NCBI GenBank assembly: GCA_019421525.1
Contig: JAHZFC010000074.1
Span: 1 to 5,328, forward strand
DNA: 5,328 nucleotides
From: Clostridiales bacterium
GTDB taxonomy: Bacteria > Bacillota > Clostridia > Oscillospirales > Oscillospiraceae
Direction: 5' to 3'
Shown here: positions 1 to 4,714 of the stretch, in pieces
Layout of the letters: every line of letters begins with the position of its first letter
How positions within the stretch are numbered: position 1 is the stretch's first letter
Position numbers and translations under genes: made by a program
The notes under the pieces: model-generated
The model's input: only the letters and a program-made list of their open reading frames with translations
Told to the model about the DNA's origin: nothing
Databases searched by the model: none

Positions 1-4
1 GAAA

Positions 5-40
5 AAAGTAGACACCCACACTTTTGTGAGTGTCTACTTT
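5..40 (-). terminator. Stem-loop with T-tract, probable intrinsic terminator (minus strand)
   Basis: Arms of 16 nt at 5-20 and 25-40 enclose a 4-nt loop. The one non-matching position is C/A on the plus strand but becomes a G-U wobble on the minus strand, where the stem also runs into six T (complement of 2-7). The minus-strand orientation is therefore preferred. It could back up the hairpin at 110-137 for the gene ending at 159. The plus strand has a weaker T-rich tail (CATTTTAC), so two-way use with an off-window gene is possible. Confidence 0.6.
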
Positions 41-52
41 CATTTTACAGGT

Positions 53-82
53 GCAGGACGGATCTTCCGTCCCGCGTTTTTT
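53..82 (+). terminator. Probable intrinsic terminator of an off-window plus-strand gene
   Basis: GGACGGA (56-62) pairs with TCCGTCC (66-72) around a 3-nt loop. After one mismatch, GC at 53-54 pairs with GC at 74-75. Six T (77-82) follow after one G. This is the usual plus-strand terminator layout, and it would end a gene lying left of the window. No coding sequence for such a gene is visible here. Confidence 0.5.
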
Positions 83-109
83 ATAAAAGACGGACCGACA
101 GGAAAGAGA

Positions 110-137
110 GCTGGAAGGCGGTATGCCGCCTTCCAGC
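110..137 (-). terminator. Hairpin terminator after the zinc-ribbon membrane protein gene
   Basis: A perfect 12-bp stem (110-121 with 126-137) closes a 4-nt loop 22 nt after the stop codon of the minus-strand gene. On the minus strand it is preceded by AAAAGGGG and followed by TCTCTTTCC, which is pyrimidine-rich but not a clean T run. Position and stem strength make it the first terminator for that gene. Confidence 0.6.
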
Positions 138-158
138 CCCTTTTCAGACATACGCGGA

Positions 159-1223
159 TCAGGACATGGAGATGTACTCGCCCATGATGTAGCCGGTGGT
201 CTCCTGGCCGCCGCTGCCGGCGAAGGTGATCTCGTACCAGCCATCGCCCGCGTCAGATACGACGGTGATATCGTCGCCGTTGACCAGGCTGGCCACTATA
301 TCATAACTGGTCCCCGGGCCGGAGCGGACCCGCAGGCCGCCGGAGGCGTTGACGATGGTGGCGCTGCCCGCGCTGGGGGTGTCCCCCGTGCCGGGGTCAG
401 AGGAGGGCGCGGAGCCGCTGGAGCCGCCATAGCAGTAGACGGTGGCGGTGGCAGTCTGGTCCCCGGCGGTGGCGGTGATGGTCACCCGGAGGGTGGTATT
501 GCCGGTGTTGACGTTGGTGACCCGCCCGTCGGCGCTCACTGTGGCGATGTCGGTGTTGGAGGAGGACCAGGTCACCGTCCCGCCCCAGTCGGCGGGGGTG
601 ACGGTAGCGGTGATGGTATAGGAGTCATTGGCCGGGAGGGCAAACTCCGTATTGTTCAGGGTCAGGCCGGTGACGGTACCGCCGGGCTGGGTGCTGGGAT
701 CGGTGCTGGGCTCCGCCGAGGGGACGTCGCTGGGATCGGTCGCAGGATCGGTGACGCCGGGATCGGAGGAGGGCAGGGTGTCGCTGGGCTGCTGGGACAC
801 CACGGTCCCGGAGTTGTTGGGGTCGGCGCTGGCGCTGCCGTTGGGATCATAGATGCGGGGGAAGATGAAGGCGAACACGATCACCATGGCCGCGGCGACG
901 ATGACCAGTGAGCACAAAAAGGTGATGAGCCGGGGCCAGTTGATGGGGCCTGGGGCATTGCCGGAGGGCCGCCCGGCGTCCTGGGCCAGCCGCTTGCCCC
1001 CCTTGGGCCGGGCGGGGCGGCGGGACCGCTCCTCGCCGTCGTCGAACAGCTCCTCGCCTTCAAAGACAAAATCATCCTGCTCCGGGTCCACCCGGGGCAG
1101 AGAAGTGGTGGTCCCCCCGCCGGGCTTCTCCCCGCAGAAGGGACAGCGTTTATAAGTGGCGCTGTAATCCTCGCCACAGGACTCACAGTGGATCAGAGTT
1201 CCAGGTGCAGCTCTTCGAGCCAT
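159..1223 (-). CDS. Membrane-anchored zinc-ribbon / Big_2 / SH3b protein
   Basis: A 354-residue protein of unassigned function. Visible order: a zinc ribbon at 13-30 (CxxC, ten residues, CxxC); an acidic stretch (46-65); a basic stretch just before the membrane (66-85, rich in R and K); one transmembrane helix at about 99-121; a Ser/Pro/Thr/Asp linker with repeated DP and PS units (about 126-183); a Big_2-like immunoglobulin fold (about 184-264, including WSSSNTDIATVSADGRV); a second short linker; and a C-terminal SH3b domain (about 287-354, LRVRSGPGTSYDIV ... GWYEI). Positive charges before the helix put the N-terminus inside and the Big_2/SH3b part outside, where such domains commonly bind wall polymers. 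The start is set by GGAGGT at 1238-1233, nine nt before ATG. It is divergent from the AAA+ gene and has its own promoter. A sensing or wall-tethering role is inference only. Confidence 0.88.
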   Translation of the reverse strand: MARRAAPGTLIHCESCGEDYSATYKRCPFCGEKPGGGTTTSLPRVDPEQDDFVFEGEELFDDGEERSRRPARPKGGKRLAQDAGRPSGNAPGPINWPRLITFLCSLVIVAAAMVIVFAFIFPRIYDPNGSASADPNNSGTVVSQQPSDTLPSSDPGVTDPATDPSDVPSAEPSTDPSTQPGGTVTGLTLNNTEFALPANDSYTITATVTPADWGGTVTWSSSNTDIATVSADGRVTNVNTGNTTLRVTITATAGDQTATATVYCYGGSSGSAPSSDPGTGDTPSAGSATIVNASGGLRVRSGPGTSYDIVASLVNGDDITVVSDAGDGWYEITFAGSGGQETTGYIMGEYISMS

Positions 1224-1259
1224 AGTCGAAATACCTCCAAATCTGCTGGATTCTCCTTT

Positions 1260-1288
1260 ATACTACACGCTTCGGGGCGGTCCGTCAA
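1260..1288 (-). promoter_or_regulatory. Sigma-A promoter for the zinc-ribbon membrane protein gene
   Basis: Reading the minus strand, TTGACG (1288-1283) lies 17 bp from TAGTAT (1265-1260). Both boxes are 5/6 matches to consensus. Transcription would start near 1253, giving a leader of about 30 nt that contains the GGAGGT ribosome binding site. Confidence 0.75.
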
Positions 1289-1332
1289 CCACTTTTTCAT
1301 TGTTATGTCTACTGAGTATTTTCGGATCTCCA

Positions 1333-1361
1333 TTGACCGGGGCAGGGCTTTGTTTTATAAT
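1333..1361 (+). promoter_or_regulatory. Sigma-A promoter for the AAA+ ATPase gene
   Basis: TTGACC (1333-1338), a 17-bp spacer and a perfect TATAAT (1356-1361). The start point would be near 1368, leaving a leader of about 115 nt before the ATG at 1484. Its -35 box is 44 bp from the -35 box of the divergent gene, so a regulator binding in that AT-richer gap could affect both. Confidence 0.8.
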
Positions 1362-1372
1362 AATGTCTGCTG

Positions 1373-1413
1373 GACCGATCGCTTTGCGACCGGTCAGCGC
1401 GGCACTGCCGCGC
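1373..1413 (+). other. Two tandem hairpins in the AAA+ gene leader
   Basis: The first hairpin pairs 1373-1382 with 1386-1395 (nine of ten pairs, TTT loop). The second pairs GCGCGGC (1397-1403) with GCCGCGC (1407-1413). Both lie a few nt after the predicted transcription start and upstream of the AAGGAG ribosome binding site (1467-1472). No T-tract follows, so this is not a plain terminator. The CGCGC arm of the second hairpin could instead pair with GCGCG runs near 1440-1447. Stabilisation of the mRNA 5' end is one possibility; no known riboswitch motif was recognised. Confidence 0.45.
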
Positions 1414-1483
1414 GACCTGTTCCACACGGGCTGAGACCGGCGCGCGCGGAACAAAAATTCCCCTCCAAGGAGCGTGGCCAGAT

Positions 1484-2995
1484 ATGAAGCAGCCTCTCAG
1501 CCCGGCGGCCGTCCACAAGCAGTATGACGAAGCCATGACCGCCTTCCGCCGTCAGATCCCAGACCCGGCGGCCCGGGTGGCCTTCGGCAGGGAGGCGGAC
1601 GGCTTCCTGCGGGAGTGCGCCTGCGGCGTGTGGCAGAAGGACCAGGGGCTGACCCCTGTCCACGTGGAGTACTATAACGCCATCTACTGCAAGGGAAACC
1701 CGGTGCCCACCACCTTGTACTGGGAGCTGTCCAGCCAGGTGTCCGAGTACCAGGGCTTTGTGCTGCCCAACTTTTTCCGGCGGCTGGTGCAGATGGACCT
1801 GGAGCTGGATAAGAGCCTGAGCCGCCGCTTTGTGGACACCTTCACCCTGATGCTGCTGCTGTTTGCCGCCGCCGACGGGGTGGTGAGCGAGGCGGAGGCG
1901 GGGTTTGTCAACGCCTGCGCCGACTCCATGACCGCCTACTGCGACAGGGCGGGGGTGAAGGGGGGCAAGAGCGCCCTGGACGTGCAGGACTTCGTCACCC
2001 GCCGCACCGACGGCACTCCGGTGGAGACAGGCGGCCCCGCCCGGACGCCCCAGGGGGAGGAGCAGGCCAAAGCCGAAGAGCCCCAGGAGGCGGCGGAGCC
2101 CGAGCCCACCCTGGAGGAGCTCATGGCGGAGCTGGACGGACTGTGCGGCCTCAGCAAGGTCAAGCAGGACGTGAAGAGCCTCATCAACCTGGTAAAGGTG
2201 CGCAAGCTGCGCCAGCAGGCCGATCTGCCTGTGCCCCCCATGTCCCTCCACCTGGTGTTCCTGGGCAATCCCGGCACGGGCAAGACCACCGTGGCCCGGC
2301 TGCTGGCCAAGATCTACCACGCCATCGGGGTGCTGCCCAAGGGGCAGATGGTGGAGGTGGACCGCTCCGGCCTGGTGGCGGGCTTTGTGGGCCAGACCGC
2401 CCTCAAGACCCAGGAGGTCATCGAAAAGGCCCGGGGCGGGGTGCTGTTCATCGACGAGGCCTACTCCCTGGTCAACCAGGACGCCCCCAACGACTTTGGC
2501 GGCGAGGCCATCGAGGTGCTGCTCAAGGGGATGGAGGACCACCGGGACGACCTTATCGTCATCGTGGCCGGGTATACCGAGCTCATGGAGCAGTTCATCC
2601 ACTCCAACCCCGGCCTGGAGAGCCGGTTCAACAAATATTTCTTCTTCGAGGACTACGACGGGGGCCAGCTGGCGGAGATCTTCCGCTCCATGTGCCAGAA
2701 GAACGGCTACACCGTAGACGCCGGGACGGATAAGGCCGCCGCCCAGGCCTTCCAGCTCATGTACGAGGCGCGGGACGAGAACTTCGGCAACGCCCGGGAC
2801 GTGCGCAACATCTTCGAGCAGGCGGTGGCCCGCCAGGCCGACCGGGTGGCCGCCATGGAAGACCCCACCCGGGAGGACCTGATGGCCCTTACCGAGGCGG
2901 ATCTTGGCCTGGTGGAGCAGGAAGGGCCCGCTGCCCCGGAGGCCGGGACGTCCCCGGACCAGGACGGCGAAGAGACAGATGCCGGACAGCCTTGA
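1484..2995 (+). CDS. CbbX/SpoVK-family AAA+ ATPase with N-terminal TerB-like domain
   Basis: A 503-residue cytoplasmic ATPase. The AAA+ core (about 210-475) resembles CbxX/CfqX and SpoVK: Walker A GNPGTGKTT (261-269), a pore-loop segment GLVAGFVGQTA (296-306) with Phe301 at the usual aromatic site, Walker B VLFIDEA (320-326), an arginine-finger segment GLESRF (Arg381), and a sensor-2 segment GNARDVRN (Arg438/Arg441). The family forms hexamers that remodel partner proteins by pulling on a tail. The N-terminal part (1-160) includes a helical stretch LLLFAAADGVVSEAEAGF (124-141) like TerB. A Glu/Pro-rich linker (about 185-208) and a disordered acidic tail (after 477) flank the core. AAGGAG at 1467-1472 is 11 nt before the ATG. 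No RuBisCO gene is in view, so a Rubisco-activase role is unlikely. SpoVK-like naming is by core only; the substrate is unknown. Confidence 0.9.
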   Translation: MKQPLSPAAVHKQYDEAMTAFRRQIPDPAARVAFGREADGFLRECACGVWQKDQGLTPVHVEYYNAIYCKGNPVPTTLYWELSSQVSEYQGFVLPNFFRRLVQMDLELDKSLSRRFVDTFTLMLLLFAAADGVVSEAEAGFVNACADSMTAYCDRAGVKGGKSALDVQDFVTRRTDGTPVETGGPARTPQGEEQAKAEEPQEAAEPEPTLEELMAELDGLCGLSKVKQDVKSLINLVKVRKLRQQADLPVPPMSLHLVFLGNPGTGKTTVARLLAKIYHAIGVLPKGQMVEVDRSGLVAGFVGQTALKTQEVIEKARGGVLFIDEAYSLVNQDAPNDFGGEAIEVLLKGMEDHRDDLIVIVAGYTELMEQFIHSNPGLESRFNKYFFFEDYDGGQLAEIFRSMCQKNGYTVDAGTDKAAAQAFQLMYEARDENFGNARDVRNIFEQAVARQADRVAAMEDPTREDLMALTEADLGLVEQEGPAAPEAGTSPDQDGEETDAGQP

Positions 2996-3010
2996 GCACA
3001 TCAGAAAACG

Positions 3011-3046
3011 GGGACCGGGCGTTCCCAGGGAGATACGCCCGGTCCC
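3011..3046. other. Strong stem-loop downstream of the AAA+ gene
   Basis: A perfect 12-bp GC-rich stem (3011-3022 with 3035-3046) closes a 12-nt loop 15 nt after the AAA+ stop codon. No T-tract follows on the plus strand (GTCAGAAAA). On the minus strand CGTTTTC follows, a short T run. It may be a weak or factor-dependent terminator or a 3'-end stabiliser. Confidence 0.45.
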
Positions 3047-3069
3047 GTCAGAAAATCTGGGATCACCCC

Positions 3070-3098
3070 TTGCGCGAAGGGAAATTTTATTGTATAAT
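3070..3098 (+). promoter_or_regulatory. Promoter of tRNA-Leu
   Basis: A perfect TATAAT (3093-3098) lies 17 bp after TTGCGC (3070-3075), which keeps only the TTG core of the -35 box. The start point near 3105 would be only about seven nt before the mature tRNA 5' end, as is common for tRNA genes. Confidence 0.65.
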
Positions 3099-3111
3099 AT
3101 CACCTACACCT

Positions 3112-3198
3112 GCCGGTGTGATGGAATTGGTAGACGTAGTGGACTCAAAATCCACCGCTGGCGACAGCGTACCGGTTCGAGTCCGGTCACCGGCACCA
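3112..3198 (+). tRNA. tRNA-Leu (anticodon CAA), CCA encoded
   Basis: A class II tRNA with every arm visible. The acceptor stem GCCGGTG (3112-3118) pairs with CACCGGC (3188-3194). A3195 is the discriminator base, and CCA (3196-3198) is encoded. The anticodon stem GTGGA/TCCAC encloses the loop CTCAAAA, giving anticodon CAA, which reads UUG. A long variable arm (CGCTG/CAGCG with a 4-nt loop) is diagnostic of Leu/Ser/Tyr type. The T arm is ACCGG/CCGGT around TTCGAGT. It has its own promoter and terminator, so it is a single-gene unit. Confidence 0.97.
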
Positions 3199-3237
3199 GC
3201 TCGTCGCAAGCGTCATATCGCTTGCGACGAGCTTTTT
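3198..3237 (+). terminator. Intrinsic terminator of tRNA-Leu
   Basis: A perfect 15-bp stem (3198-3212 with 3219-3233), a 6-nt TCATAT loop, and a T run to 3237. The first stem base is the A of the tRNA's encoded CCA, so terminator and tRNA abut with no spacer. The inner part of this stem is also the start of the 154-bp repeat described below. Confidence 0.9.
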
Positions 3238-3356
3238 CATTTCATTGCAAAGCTCACCGCGCGCTCATTTTACTGCTCCTCGCTTCCAAACCGGACCCGC
3301 TGCGCTGGGCTCCGGTTCGGGGCGACCGCTGTGCGGACGGCACATCGTTCGCGGCG
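3203..3356. repeat. 154-bp structured repeat, copy A
   Basis: Copy A matches 3487-3640 at 150 of 154 positions; the differences are at 3228, 3283, 3331 and 3343. It contains the core of the tRNA terminator hairpin, a second hairpin (3286-3320), and a small hairpin CCGC-TGT-GCGG (3326-3336), and it leads into a T run. No ribosome binding site or credible gene is present. Of the four differences, one makes a G-T wobble in a stem and one lies in a loop, so the paired elements are kept. Confidence 0.85.
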
Positions 3357-3373
3357 ACTTTTTTACAAAAGTC
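3356..3373. other. Short hairpin joining repeat copies
   Basis: GACTTTT (3356-3362) pairs with AAAAGTC (3367-3373) around a 4-nt loop, exactly where copy A ends and the diverged middle copy begins. On the plus strand it combines a T run with a stem, but the stem is AT-rich and weak. Confidence 0.4.
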
Positions 3374-3439
3374 ACCTCTCACTCATTCTGTCGCGGCTCC
3401 TTTCCAAACCGCAACCACTTTCGCTGGGTTGCGGTTTGG
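3365..3439. repeat. Diverged partial copy of the same repeat (middle copy)
   Basis: This segment follows the central part of copies A and B in the same order: a CAAA...TCACC stretch, CTCATT, a GCTCCT word, TTCCAAACCG, then a hairpin whose right arm starts with CGCTGGG. The hairpin is a perfect 13-bp stem (3404-3416 with 3427-3439), followed by TTTCTC. Against copy A, the pair G3294-C3312 is replaced by C3412-G3431, a two-sided change that keeps pairing. It lacks the outer ends of the 154-bp copies. Confidence 0.6.
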
Positions 3440-3486
3440 TTTCTCAAATCTACACAGGAATCTTTTTTGTCAACACTTCCCAGTCT

Positions 3487-3640
3487 GTCGCAAGCGTCAT
3501 ATCGCTTGCGATGAGCTTTTTCATTTCATTGCAAAGCTCACCGCGCGCTCATTTTACTGCTCCTCGTTTCCAAACCGGACCCGCTGCGCTGGGCTCCGGT
3601 TCGGGGCGACCGCTTTGCGGACGGCATATCGTTCGCGGCG
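3487..3640. repeat. 154-bp structured repeat, copy B
   Basis: Second near-identical copy, offset by 284 bp from copy A. Its first hairpin keeps only the inner nine pairs (3488-3496 with 3503-3511), because the left flank CAGTCT no longer complements GAGCT. It is followed four nt later by a T run. The hairpins at 3570-3604 and 3610-3620 repeat those of copy A. Its right end lies 39 nt before the thioesterase ATG, so any promoter for that gene must lie in or next to this repeat. Confidence 0.85.
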
Positions 3641-3679
3641 GCGCTTTTTCATGTAAATTACGCTAGGAGGTCCCCGACC

Positions 3680-4096
3680 ATGACGACCCAATGTGACATC
3701 GACGTGCGCTACCCCGACTGCGATGCCATGGGCATCGTCCACCATGCGGTGTACCCCATCTGGTATGAGATCGCCCGGATGGACTTCTTTGAGAAGATGG
3801 GCTTTTCCTACTCGGATATGCAGGCGCTGGGGGTGGACCCGCCCATGGTGAGCCTGGAGCTGAAGTACCGCGCCCCGGTGACCTACCCCGGCCGGGTGAC
3901 GGTGCGCACCCGGATGCTGTCCTGCGCGCCCAAAAAGCTGGAGCTGGCCTATGAGACCTTCCGGCCCGGCGACGACGCCCCCTGCGCCACCGCCGTGTCC
4001 TTCCACATCTGGTCGGGGCCGGATGGCCGGTCCTACGACATGGCCGCCAACCAGCCCCAGGTGTGGGAGAAGATCCAGGCGGCGCTGGAAAAGTGA
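3680..4096 (+). CDS. Acyl-CoA thioesterase, hot-dog fold (YbgC/4HBT family)
   Basis: A 138-residue cytoplasmic enzyme of typical family length, expected to hydrolyse acyl-CoA thioesters to free acid and CoA. The N-terminal motif RYPDCDAMGIVHHAVY (10-25) carries the family's catalytic Asp (Asp15) and the His matching the YbgC active-site His (His22). WYEIARMDFF (28-37) is the long hot-dog helix, and the later strands (VSLELKYRAPVTYPGRVTVRT) are characteristic. AGGAGGT at 3665-3671 lies eight nt before the ATG. It stands alone: repeats on one side, a strong terminator on the other. Substrate chain type cannot be read from sequence. No clear sigma-A promoter was found upstream. Confidence 0.93.
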   Translation: MTTQCDIDVRYPDCDAMGIVHHAVYPIWYEIARMDFFEKMGFSYSDMQALGVDPPMVSLELKYRAPVTYPGRVTVRTRMLSCAPKKLELAYETFRPGDDAPCATAVSFHIWSGPDGRSYDMAANQPQVWEKIQAALEK

Positions 4097-4120
4097 GAGC
4101 AGGTTTTTCTTGGAACAGTT

Positions 4121-4148
4121 GCCCCCGGCGAAAGCCGGGGGCGTTTTT
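4121..4148 (+). terminator. Intrinsic terminator after the thioesterase gene
   Basis: GCCCCCGGC (4121-4129) pairs perfectly with GCCGGGGGC (4134-4142) around a GAAA tetraloop, followed by G and five T (4144-4148). It lies 24 nt after the thioesterase stop and separates that gene from the regulator operon. Confidence 0.93.
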
Positions 4149-4198
4149 GCTGCCGCAACCAAAACGAACATCCTTTGTCTGCTTCGGTTGGTTGCAGC
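4149..4198. other. Imperfect inverted repeat over the regulator promoter
   Basis: GCTGC (4149-4153) pairs with GCAGC (4194-4198), AACCAA (4157-4162) with TTGGTT (4188-4193), and CGAA (4165-4168) with TTCG (4183-4186), with small bulges between. The right half covers the probable -35 box of the XRE-AbrB gene. It could be an operator for the regulator itself, or remnant structure next to the terminator. Confidence 0.35.
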
Positions 4199-4219
4199 CT
4201 GGGCGATATCCGCTATACT
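4192..4219 (+). promoter_or_regulatory. Probable promoter of the regulator-ABC operon
   Basis: TATACT (4214-4219, 5/6 match) lies 16 bp after TTGCAG (4192-4197), a weak -35 box keeping only TTG. The start point would be near 4226, almost at the ribosome binding site, so the leader is very short. A weak -35 box fits a promoter controlled by a bound protein, but that is inference. Confidence 0.5.
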
Positions 4220-4228
4220 GTGAGGTAC

Positions 4229-4234
4229 GGAGGT
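4229..4234 (+). promoter_or_regulatory. Ribosome binding site that fixes the regulator start
   Basis: GGAGGT touches the first ATG (4235) with no spacing, which is too close for initiation, but lies nine nt before the second in-frame ATG (4244). The second ATG is therefore preferred. The frame also opens at a TTG at 4175, but that lies upstream of the promoter. Confidence 0.75.
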
Positions 4235-4243
4235 ATGAAAAAT

Positions 4244-4714
4244 ATGAACGATCGTAAATTCAATATCCACCAAAACCTTGCCTATCTCCGCAAGAGCCGC
4301 CAGCTCTCCCTGGAGGAAGTGGCCGAGCGTATCGGAGTTTCCCGGCAGGCTGTGGGGAAATGGGAGGCCGGGGAGACGGTGCCGGACATCGTCAACTGTG
4401 ACGCCCTGGCAGAGCTGTACGGCGTGTCGGTGGACGATCTGCAGCACTACGACGGCGGAGAGTTCAAGCTGGGCCCGGGGCCGCGGGGCAAGCATATATT
4501 CGGCATCACTGTGCTGGGAGAGCGGGGCCAGGTGGTCATTCCAAAACAGGCCCGGGACCTGTTCCGGCTCAAGCCTGGAGACCGGCTCGTGGTGCTGGGG
4601 GACGAGGATCCAGACAGCCGTGGGCTGGCTCTGGTGGATGCGGATGCGTTTCTCGAGGCGGCCAAAGCGGTGCTGGAGCGGCTGGACCCCAATGGGGAGG
4701 GGAGCGGATCATGA
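4244..4714 (+). CDS. XRE-family / AbrB-like fusion transcriptional regulator
   Basis: A 156-residue protein with two DNA-binding folds. An XRE helix-turn-helix covers about residues 8-66 (LSLEEVAERIGVSRQAVGKW, recognition helix near 33-40). A SpoVT/AbrB-type swapped-hairpin domain covers about 87-131 (GERGQVVIPKQARDLF ... LKPGDRLVVLGD). A short helical tail (FLEAAKAVLERL) follows. AbrB domains dimerise, so the protein probably binds as a dimer, possibly at the inverted repeat over its own promoter. Its stop overlaps the next gene's start (ATGA, 4711-4714), so it is translationally coupled to an ABC transporter ATPase, a pairing that suggests it controls that transporter. Effector and transported substrate are unknown. 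Confidence 0.9.
   Translation: MNDRKFNIHQNLAYLRKSRQLSLEEVAERIGVSRQAVGKWEAGETVPDIVNCDALAELYGVSVDDLQHYDGGEFKLGPGPRGKHIFGITVLGERGQVVIPKQARDLFRLKPGDRLVVLGDEDPDSRGLALVDADAFLEAAKAVLERLDPNGEGSGS

Noticed and set aside
1368..1483. T-box or other known riboswitch in the ATPase leader
   Set aside because: There is no T-box consensus, no specifier loop and no terminator T-tract, and the downstream gene is not a typical target.
1484..2995. Rubisco activase CbbX
   Set aside because: The core matches the CbbX family, but no RuBisCO or Calvin-cycle gene is near, and the extra N-terminal domain and inferred gut Clostridia setting do not fit that role.
1394..3103. Long 569-codon open frame on the minus strand opposite the AAA+ gene
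   Set aside because: It mirrors the G/C-ending codons of the real gene. The translation is low-complexity (rich in H, G, L, Q), has no recognisable domain, and the opposite strand encodes a protein with all AAA+ motifs.
3467..3502. Promoter for the thioesterase from TTGTCA at 3467-3472
   Set aside because: The -35-like box is good, but no -10-like box lies 16-18 bp away. The nearest AT-rich word (TCATAT, 3497) is 24 bp off and inside a hairpin loop.
3203..3640. CRISPR array or phage attachment site next to the tRNA
   Set aside because: The repeat units are long (154 bp), only two plus one diverged, with no regular spacers. The tRNA 3' end is not duplicated, and no integrase is in view.
2992..3666. 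Plus-strand open frames running through the tRNA and repeats
   Set aside because: They translate a tRNA gene and repeats that recur out of frame (offset 284). There is no ribosome binding site and no protein family resemblance.
4175..4243. Upstream TTG start extending the XRE-AbrB protein by 23 residues
   Set aside because: It lies upstream of the predicted promoter and has no ribosome binding site. GGAGGT at 4229-4234 fits the ATG at 4244.
3554..4495. 313-codon minus-strand open frame across the thioesterase and regulator genes
   Set aside because: It spans two clear plus-strand genes, a terminator and a repeat. The composition is typical of an antisense shadow.
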